DNA from: CAYMLL01 sp964390645
Lineage (GTDB): Bacteria > Planctomycetota > UBA8108
Reading direction: 5' to 3'
Length of the DNA stretch: 10,546 nt
NCBI GenBank assembly: GCA_964390645.1
Contig: CAYMLL010000274.1
Span: 1 to 10,546 of the forward strand
In this document: piece after piece, positions 1 to 6,900 of the stretch
Layout: every line of letters begins with the position of its first letter
How positions within the stretch are numbered: the stretch's first letter is position 1
Program-made: the position numbers and the translations under genes
Notes under the pieces: generated by a model
Databases searched by the model: none
Seen by the model: only the letters and a program-made list of their open reading frames with translations
Told to the model about the DNA's origin: nothing

Positions 1-1210
1 GCTTGCCCTGGCAGTACACGGTGCGGCCGAACTCGCCGCCCCAGACGATCAGCGTCTCGTCGAGCAGGCCGCGCTGCGCCAGGTCGCGGATCAGCCCGGC
101 CATCGGCTTGTCGGTCGCGGCGCAGTGCTTGTTGTGGTTTCCCGTGATGCTGCCGTGTGCGTCCCAGTTGTCGTCGCCGTGCCCCCCACCGGAGTACAGC
201 TGCACGAAGCGCACGCCGCGCTCGACGAGCCGCCTCGCCATCAGGCACTGCGTGCCGAAGTACTCGGACGGCTTGCCCCGCTCGATGCCGTAGAGGCGCC
301 TCGTCGACTCGCTCTCCGCCGCGATCTCGAGCGCCTCGGGCGCGGCCGACTGCATGCGGTAGGCGAGCTCGAAGGACTCGATGCGGGCCTCGAGCGCCGT
401 CTCCGCCGGATGGCGATCGCGGTGAGCGCGGTTGAGCTTCGCCGCGTAGTCGAGGAGACGTCGCTGCCGACCGTCGTCCAGACCCGCCGGCCGCCGGAGG
501 TTGAGGATCGGCGTGCCACGCGAGCGCGCCGGCGTTCCCTGGAAGGCGCCGGGAAGGAAGCCGGCCCCCCAGTTCGGCGCTCCCCCGATCGGACCGCCGC
601 GATGGTCGTAGAGGACGACGAAGCCGGGGAGATCCTCGTTGTCGCTGCCGAGCCCGTAGGTGACCCAGGAGCCGAGGCTCGGAAACCCGGTGCGAATCGT
701 CCCGGTGTTGACCTCGAAGAGCGCCGGCGCGTGACTGATCGAGTTCCCGTAGACGCCGCGCAGCATCGCCGTGTGGTCGATGACGCCGGCGAGATGCGGG
801 AAGCGGTCGGACACCCAGTGCCCGCTCTCGCCGTAGCGCTGAAACCCGTACGGCGACGGGTAGAGCCCGCCGCCGCTGCGAGCGCCCTTGGTGTCGACGG
901 ACTTGCCCACGGGCTTCCCGGCGAACCGCTTCAGCGCCGGCTTGTGGTCGAAGAGGTCGAGGTGGCTCGGTCCGCCGTACATGAAGAGGAAGATCACGCT
1001 CTTGGCGCGCGCGGCGTGGTGCCCTGCCCGCGCGGCGAGCGGCGACAGCGACCCGGTCGCGCGGCTCGCCGAGGCCTCCGGGGAGCCGGACGCCAGCCCC
1101 TGACGCGACAGGAGCCCGGCGAGCGCGAGCGAGCCGAAGCCGCCGCCGGCGCGCGACAGCAGCTCGCGACGTGTCTGCAGAGAGGGACCGCTGAACCCGT
1201 CAGTCGACAT
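1..1210 (-). CDS. DUF1501 family exported protein, 3' end cut by window edge
   Basis: About 403 codons are visible and the reading frame is open to the left edge, so the C-terminus (perhaps 50-80 residues) is missing. I translated it by hand from the ATG at 1210. The N-terminus carries a twin-arginine signal (TRRELLSRAGGGFGSLALAG, residues 13-32), so it is probably folded in the cytoplasm and exported by Tat. Family hallmarks follow: MYGGPSHLDLFDHKP (about 77-91), GGGHGDDNWDAHG (about 340-352) and VWGGEFGRT (about 389-397). DUF1501 proteins belong to the alkaline phosphatase/sulfatase-like superfamily; their substrates are largely unknown, so hydrolase activity is inferred. In planctomycetes they are typically encoded next to DUF1549/DUF1553 proteins, as here. 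The start overlaps the stop of that upstream gene by 11 nt with only a weak Shine-Dalgarno, which suggests translational coupling. Family assignment is very secure, biochemical role is not. Confidence 0.95.
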   Translation of the reverse strand, partial: MSTDGFSGPSLQTRRELLSRAGGGFGSLALAGLLSRQGLASGSPEASASRATGSLSPLAARAGHHAARAKSVIFLFMYGGPSHLDLFDHKPALKRFAGKPVGKSVDTKGARSGGGLYPSPYGFQRYGESGHWVSDRFPHLAGVIDHTAMLRGVYGNSISHAPALFEVNTGTIRTGFPSLGSWVTYGLGSDNEDLPGFVVLYDHRGGPIGGAPNWGAGFLPGAFQGTPARSRGTPILNLRRPAGLDDGRQRRLLDYAAKLNRAHRDRHPAETALEARIESFELAYRMQSAAPEALEIAAESESTRRLYGIERGKPSEYFGTQCLMARRLVERGVRFVQLYSGGGHGDDNWDAHGSITGNHNKHCAATDKPMAGLIRDLAQRGLLDETLIVWGGEFGRTVYCQGK

Positions 1211-3059
1211 AGATGTACTCGTTGAGCGTGAAGAGGATGCTGCAGAAGCTCTCGATACTCTGACCTCCGCTGCCGAGGAGCTCGACGCCGAGGTCGATCT
1301 CCCGCGAAGTCGGCGGGCGAGACAGCGCCAGCCAGTAGGCGTCCTCGACGACGCCGCGAGCGTCCCTGCCAGCGGAACCGGCGACGCGCGCCGCGAAGTG
1401 ACGCGCCTGGGCGCCGACGAACTCGTTGTTGAGGAGGAGCAGGGCCTGCGTCGCGACGGTGGTCTCCTCACGCCTGCCCTGACTGCGCATCGAGTCGGGG
1501 ACGTCGAAGGTCTCGAAGAACGGCACGCGCATCGACCGGCGCATGAAGACGTACACGCTGCGGCGCCAGGTCGCCGGTCCGTCCTTGACGTTCGTCGGCC
1601 ACTTGTTCGTCGAGCCCGTGCCGATCGCGTCGCTCGAGACCCACCGCTTCACGCTTGGCCCGAAGAGCGCGCGGATGAGGGTGCCCGCGGTGTTCATGAT
1701 CGAGTCGCGCAGGATCTCCGCCTCGAGGCGTCGCGGACGGCGTCGCCAGAGGAGACGGTTGTCGGGATCGATGGTGTGCCGCTCGCCGTCCCACGCCGTG
1801 CTCTGCGTGTACACCGCGCTGCTCATGATCAGGCGGTGGATCGGCTTCAGCCGCCACCCGCCCCGGATCAGCCGCACGGCGAGCCAGTCGAGCAGCGCCG
1901 GGTGCGTCGGCCGCGCGCCGAGACGCCCGAAGTTGCTGCTCGTGCTCACGAGCCCGACACCGAAGTGATGCTGCCAGAGACGGTTGACGATGACCCGGGC
2001 CACCAGCGCGCCGGCGCCGCGGTCGACGTCCGTCAGCCAGCGAGCGAGCCCCGGACGTCCGTCCCCGTCCTTGTCCTCGCGCTTCTTCGCGTTCGACTCG
2101 AGCCAGCGCGCGACGTCGCCGTCGGCGGCGCTCAACGCGGCGAGCACCCCGGAGCCGACATCGTCGCCTTTTCTCTCCGTGTCGCCGCGCACCAGCAGCG
2201 GGTTCGCGCGCCGACGACCACCGCCCCACGTCAGCGCCTTGACGCCGGAGCCGGAGCGTCCGATCACCAGCTGACGATCGCGAGCGCCCCCCGGGAGGAA
2301 GAAGCCGACGAGACGGTAGTAGTCCCGCTGCGCGATCGGGTCGAACTTGTGGTCGTGGCAGCGGGCGCAGCCGATCGTCAACGCCAGGAACGCGGAGCCG
2401 GTCGCCGACACGATGTCGTCCATCTTGTCGTACCTGGCCTTCTCCTTGTCGATGCCGTCCACGTTCGTCACGGTGGAGCCGGACGTGATGAACCCGGTGA
2501 GCGCCGCCGCGAGGGGATCGTCCGCGCCGATCACGTCGCCCGCCAGCTGCCACCGGACGAAGCGGTCGAACGGCATGTCCTCGTTGAGCGCGCGGATGAC
2601 CGCGTCGCGGTAGGTCCACGCGCTCGGTCGCTCGTTGTCGCTCTCGTAGCCGTGGCTCTCGCCGAAACGCGCGACGTCGAGCCAGTGACGCCCCCAGCGC
2701 TCGCCGTGGTGCGGGCTGTCGAGGAGCCGCGAGATCACCTTCGCGTACGCGTCGGGAGAGTCGGCGGCGACGAACGCCTCGACCTCGCGACGCGTCGGGG
2801 CCAGCCCGGTGAGGTCGAAGCAGGCGCGGCGGATCAGCGTGCGCCGATCGGCGGGGGGGTTCGGCGCCACGCCCCTCGCCCCCGCCCTCGCGAGGACGAA
2901 GCGATCGACGCCGGTTCGCGCCCACTCGCCGCCCGCCACGGACGGAGGCTCCGTCGGCGCCAGCGGACGGAAGGCCCAGTAGTCCCGCGAGACGATCGGA
3001 GCAGGCCCGGGGTCGCCGGGAAGCCCCAGGAAGCAGAGCGCACCGAGAAGCGTGGTCAT
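1200..3059 (-). CDS. DUF1549 and DUF1553 domain protein with CxxCH heme motif
   Basis: A 619-residue exported protein. I prefer the ATG at 3059: it begins a signal-peptide-like stretch (MTTLLGALCFLGLPGDPGP) and has AGAGG 8 nt upstream. The ATG at 3083 would prepend eight charged residues and lacks a Shine-Dalgarno. The DUF1549 (PSCyt2) region spans about 20-255, with RRACFDLTGLAPT and ERWGRHWLDVARF, and ends in the c-type heme motif CARCHDHKFDP (C231, C234, H235). DUF1553 (PSD1) spans about 350-600, with VARVIVNRLWQHHFGVGLV, THPALLDWLA, RRSVYVFMRRSMRVPFFETF and TTVATQALLLLNNEFV. A calcium-loop-like DKDGDGRPG lies at 329-337. The usual N-terminal PSCyt1 cytochrome domain of larger relatives is absent. 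The family is known as a planctomycetal partner of DUF1501; an electron-transfer or sugar-oxidising role is inferred only. The gene starts 13 nt after the PhyH gene and overlaps the DUF1501 start by 11 nt. Confidence 0.95.
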   Translation of the reverse strand: MTTLLGALCFLGLPGDPGPAPIVSRDYWAFRPLAPTEPPSVAGGEWARTGVDRFVLARAGARGVAPNPPADRRTLIRRACFDLTGLAPTRREVEAFVAADSPDAYAKVISRLLDSPHHGERWGRHWLDVARFGESHGYESDNERPSAWTYRDAVIRALNEDMPFDRFVRWQLAGDVIGADDPLAAALTGFITSGSTVTNVDGIDKEKARYDKMDDIVSATGSAFLALTIGCARCHDHKFDPIAQRDYYRLVGFFLPGGARDRQLVIGRSGSGVKALTWGGGRRRANPLLVRGDTERKGDDVGSGVLAALSAADGDVARWLESNAKKREDKDGDGRPGLARWLTDVDRGAGALVARVIVNRLWQHHFGVGLVSTSSNFGRLGARPTHPALLDWLAVRLIRGGWRLKPIHRLIMSSAVYTQSTAWDGERHTIDPDNRLLWRRRPRRLEAEILRDSIMNTAGTLIRALFGPSVKRWVSSDAIGTGSTNKWPTNVKDGPATWRRSVYVFMRRSMRVPFFETFDVPDSMRSQGRREETTVATQALLLLNNEFVGAQARHFAARVAGSAGRDARGVVEDAYWLALSRPPTSREIDLGVELLGSGGQSIESFCSILFTLNEYIYVD

Positions 3060-3067
3060 GAGGCGAT

Positions 3068-3072
3068 CCTCT
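3068..3072 (-). promoter_or_regulatory. Ribosome binding site deciding the DUF1549 start
   Basis: AGAGG on the minus strand, 8 nt before the ATG at 3059. It supports that start over the ATG at 3083, which has no purine-rich element in front of it. Confidence 0.6.
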
Positions 3073-3912
3073 TCAGCCTCCATTGTGCGGGAGAATCACG
3101 CCATCCTCCACGCGCTTTACTGCCTTATCGGATGTTCCGGGCGCCCGGCTGAACCCCGGAGACGCTGTCCCCGACCCACCCGGCGGGGTCAACGCGACGG
3201 CCTCCCGGTAGGCGGCGAGCCTCGTCTCGTCGACGCGCGTCTCCTCTCCCCTGTAGACGAGGACCAGAACACGTCGTGCGCCGGCGCGGGGCTTCGGCGG
3301 GCTGCGGTGGTTGATTCCACCGTGATGCAGGATGACGTCTCCCGGTGAGACGACCCCCCGCCAGACCTCGAAGGCACCTTCCTCGGGCGGGCTCGCGAGA
3401 CCGTACGAGTTCCCCGTCACGCCCGACGGCACGTGTGGCAGGATCTCCCGGTGGGATCCGCGCAGGTACTCGACCGCGCCGTTCTCGACCGTGACCTCGT
3501 CGAGCGGCACCCAGAGCGTCAGCACGTCCGACGGCTCGAGGCAAAAGTAGGCGTTGTCCTGATGCGAGGGCACGGCGCTGCCGACGCGTGGAGGCTTGGC
3601 GAAGGTCTCCACCGACATGCACACCGGAGCGGAGGCGAGAAAGCGCGCGGCGAGCCCGAGGAGCCTGTCGCGCTGCCGCAGGCGCCGGAAGAACCCGTCG
3701 TGCCGGTCCATGCGCCAGAGATTGCGGACGGTGCGACCGTCCCGCTCGACGGTGAAGTCGTCGCGCGGCAAGCCGGGAAGCACGTCCCCCTCGTAACGCT
3801 CCAGCTCCCCCACGATCTCCGCAACCTCCTGTCGCGGCAGATGGCGGCGCACGTCGACGACGCCGTCGCGGAGGTACCGCGCCTTCAGAGCGTCGTCATC
3901 GGTCCTGCTCAT
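3073..3912 (-). CDS. Phytanoyl-CoA dioxygenase (PhyH) family oxygenase
   Basis: A 279-residue protein if started at the ATG at 3912 (MSRTDDDALKARYLRDG), which matches the usual PhyH N-terminus and has AGGAG 10 nt upstream. An ATG at 3948 in the same frame adds 12 residues and is also possible. The jelly-roll iron site is visible: HQDNAYF supplies the HxD pair (H117, D119), and HHGGINHRSPPKPRAGARR supplies the distal histidine (H202, the second in INHRS) and the arginine that normally binds 2-oxoglutarate (R213 or R214). The core is complete, so it should be a working Fe(II)/2-oxoglutarate-dependent oxygenase hydroxylating a small molecule; the substrate is unknown. No signal peptide or membrane segment, so cytoplasmic. 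Its start lies inside the 3' end of the large fusion gene and it ends 13 nt before the DUF1549 start. Confidence 0.93.
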   Translation of the reverse strand: MSRTDDDALKARYLRDGVVDVRRHLPRQEVAEIVGELERYEGDVLPGLPRDDFTVERDGRTVRNLWRMDRHDGFFRRLRQRDRLLGLAARFLASAPVCMSVETFAKPPRVGSAVPSHQDNAYFCLEPSDVLTLWVPLDEVTVENGAVEYLRGSHREILPHVPSGVTGNSYGLASPPEEGAFEVWRGVVSPGDVILHHGGINHRSPPKPRAGARRVLVLVYRGEETRVDETRLAAYREAVALTPPGGSGTASPGFSRAPGTSDKAVKRVEDGVILPHNGG

Positions 3913-6900
3913 CCGGCGCATGCTCCTGGACTCGACTCCTCGACCCATCAGACGCGCGTCTCCAGTGCCGACGCGAGCCCGGCGTACGACTTGTCAGGTA
4001 GCTGAAGAGATCCCGGAGCTCGTCGTCGTCGAGCCCGCGGACGATTCCCTCGGGCATCAACGATGTGTCCAGCGCCTCGATGCGCTCGATCCGCTCGCGC
4101 GCGACCAGCACCGTCTGGTTGTCGACATCGCGCAGCGTCACCGTCCTCGTGTCCTGCTCGTCGATGAGGCCGGTCATCGTGCGCCCGTCCCGGGTGACGA
4201 CGAGAAAGCTCGTGAACTCCTCGCGGATCGCCAGGCTCGGGTCGACGATCGCGGGCAGCAGGAAGTCGAGGTTGTCCCGCTCGTAGCCGGTGAGATCGGG
4301 ACCCGCGTTGCCCCCCTCATCGAAGAGGCCGTGGCACTTCCCGCAGAGCTTCGCGAACTGCTGCTTGCCCCGGGTGGGGTCTCCCCGGCTCGCGGGCGAG
4401 CCGAGGACGCGCCGGATGCGCGAGATCTCGTCCCTTCTGGCCTGCGGGGTGACACCGCGGATCTTCCCCCAGTGCTTCTCGACGAGGGCGTCGATGCCCG
4501 GATCCCCGTGCAGCGTCATCTGATGCACGACGTCGAGCGAGACCCCGGCCTTCTTGATGCGACGCCCGTCGATCTCGCGAAGCAGCTGGATCGCCCACTC
4601 CTTGCGGCTCGCCAGCACGCGGTGCGCGGTGGCGCGAACCGCGTGCTCCTGCGGCAGCGACGACTGGTAGGCGCCGAGGATGGCGTCGGCGATCGACGGA
4701 TCGTCGTAGCTCCTCAGCGCCTGCAGCGCGGTGCGGTTGATCGAGTTCGCGCCGGTCGTGCGCAGGAGCCCGGTCAGCACGCCGACGCACCGCGGCCGGC
4801 GGATCTCACCGAGGATCTCGATGTACGCCAGCCGCGTGCCCTTGTCCGCAGAGGCGTCGCGGACGATCGCGATCGCCCGGTCGAGCGCCTCCTTCTTGCC
4901 CTGTCGCAGCGCCAGGGCGAGATCCGACTCCCCGAGCGTCCTCTGGTAGGACTCCAGAGCGCTCGACAGCGCCTCCGGCAGCTTGCCCACCCGCCGTCCA
5001 CGGAACGCCGCCTCGAGGCCCGACATCAGACGTCGCGTGAAGCGCTCGTCGGGCGACAGCTCGAGCAGCCGCGCGCAGGCGGCGAGGTCGCCGTCGCTCC
5101 CCGCCATCGCGAACCGCTGCATCAGCCGCTCGATCACGTGGCGCTCGACGATCGGCAGCCTCCAGACGGCCTCGTCCTCGAGCATGGTCAGCACCGCGCC
5201 GGGCTCGGTCCCGACCCGGGCCTCGACGGCCCACCACAGCAGAAGGGGGATGTGGCGATCGTCGAGATCCTCCTCGCGCGCCGCGAGACGTCGAACGATC
5301 GCCAGCGCGTCGGCGCAAGGCAGACGCCGCGCGCTGCTCGCTAGCTGCGACCTCACCTCGACGTCGCCCTCGGTCCCGGCGAGAGCCTCGCGCGCCTTCG
5401 CGGCCCGGGGCGACACCTCGCGCGCGTCGCCGAGAAGGCGCACCCCCCAGCGCCGGACGTCGGCGCTTCTCGAGGCGAGCGTCGCGAGAGCCAGGCTCTC
5501 GTCGAAGGCACCGAGAAGGTTGAGGGCCCAGAGCGCGTCGAGCGTGCGCACGGACGCGTCGGCGCTGACGACGCCGCGCAGTCGCCCGAGCACCGAACGG
5601 TCCCCCCGGTCACCGAGCACGCGCAGCGCGGTCTGCCGGAACCAGCGGTTCTCGTGCGTCACGAGCACGTCGACGAGCCGCTCACTCGAGAGCTTCGAGA
5701 GGTCGAAGGGCGCGATGCTCGATGCGCCCCTGGCGCGCAGCCGGTAGATGCGACCGCTCGCCTTGTGCCAGTCGTCCCGCGGATCGACGTGGCTGAGGCG
5801 GCTGTCGTACCAGTCGGCGAGGTAGACGGCGCCGTCCGGGCCGACCTTGATGTCGACGGGACGGAACCAGCGGTCCCTCGTCGTCACCAGCGTCGGCAGG
5901 TCCGTCGTGCGCCACGTCGACGTGTCCCACGACAGCCTGCTCGCCAAGACGCGACGGTGCAACGAGTTCGCGGCGATCAGAGCGTGCCGGAACCTCGAGG
6001 GCAGGGCGCCGCCCTCGTAGATGCAGATCGCCTGGCTGAAGCGCTCCGGGAGCCCCTCGTGACGCATGTGCTGGTAGAAGCCGAATGCGTAGGGGTTGGT
6101 CAGCGGGCCGTGCTTGCCCCAGCTCTTCACCGCGTAGCCGCCCTGCGCGTAGTGCATGCCGCGCGTGCCACCGTGGTTGGTTCCGGAGAAGACACGGCCG
6201 GCGGCGTCGATCTCGAGGCTGAACGTGTTGCCGCCTCCCTCGGCCCAGATCTCGAAGACGCGCGTCCGCGGGTGGTAGCGCCAGACGCACTGCCCCTCGA
6301 AACGAAGTGGCGGTGTCACCTCCGAGCTGACCCGGCCGGTCGTCGTGCTGCCGTTGACGCCGTAGAGCCAGCCGTCCGGCCCCCACCTGAGGCTGCTGGC
6401 GACCGAGTGCGTGTCCTCGAGCCCGAAGCCGCGGAGCCGCACCTGCGGATCGCGGTCCGGGACGTCGTCGCCGTCGGCGTCCGGGTAGAAGAGCAGGTAC
6501 GGCGGGTTCAGCACCCAGATGCCTCCCCCTCCCACCGCCACGGCGGTGGCGATGTTGAGCCCCGTGATGACGTCCTTGTGCGAGTCGAAGCGGCCGTCTC
6601 CGTCGCTGTCCTCGAGCACCGTGATCCTGTCGGCGCCACGGAAGTGCTCCGGCGGCGGCGGCGGCACCCGGTCGAAGACCGCACGCAGGTGCTGGTCGTA
6701 GCGGATGACCCGGAGCCCGGCCGGGAAGGGATACTGCAGGTACTGAACGACCCACAGCCGTCCCCGATGGTCCCAGCTCATGTGGAGCGGCTGACGGACG
6801 ACGGGCTCGGCGGCGACCACGTCGATCTCGAGCTCGTCGTCGACCTCGAAGAGCGCGACCGACTCGCGCGGCGGCGTCGGCTCGGAGTCGTCCTTGATCA

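Noticed and set aside
125..1225. Plus-strand open frame opposite the DUF1501 gene
   Set aside because: The minus strand translates into a full DUF1501 sequence with a Tat signal; the plus frame shows no family motif.
3060..3083. Alternative DUF1549 start giving an 11-nt overlap with PhyH
   Set aside because: It has no Shine-Dalgarno and would put acidic residues in front of the signal peptide; the start at 3059 has both signals.
1398..3152. Long plus-strand open frame opposite the DUF1549 gene
   Set aside because: Antisense shadow: low-complexity Arg/Val/Glu composition, no domain, while the minus strand carries clear DUF1549 and DUF1553 motifs.
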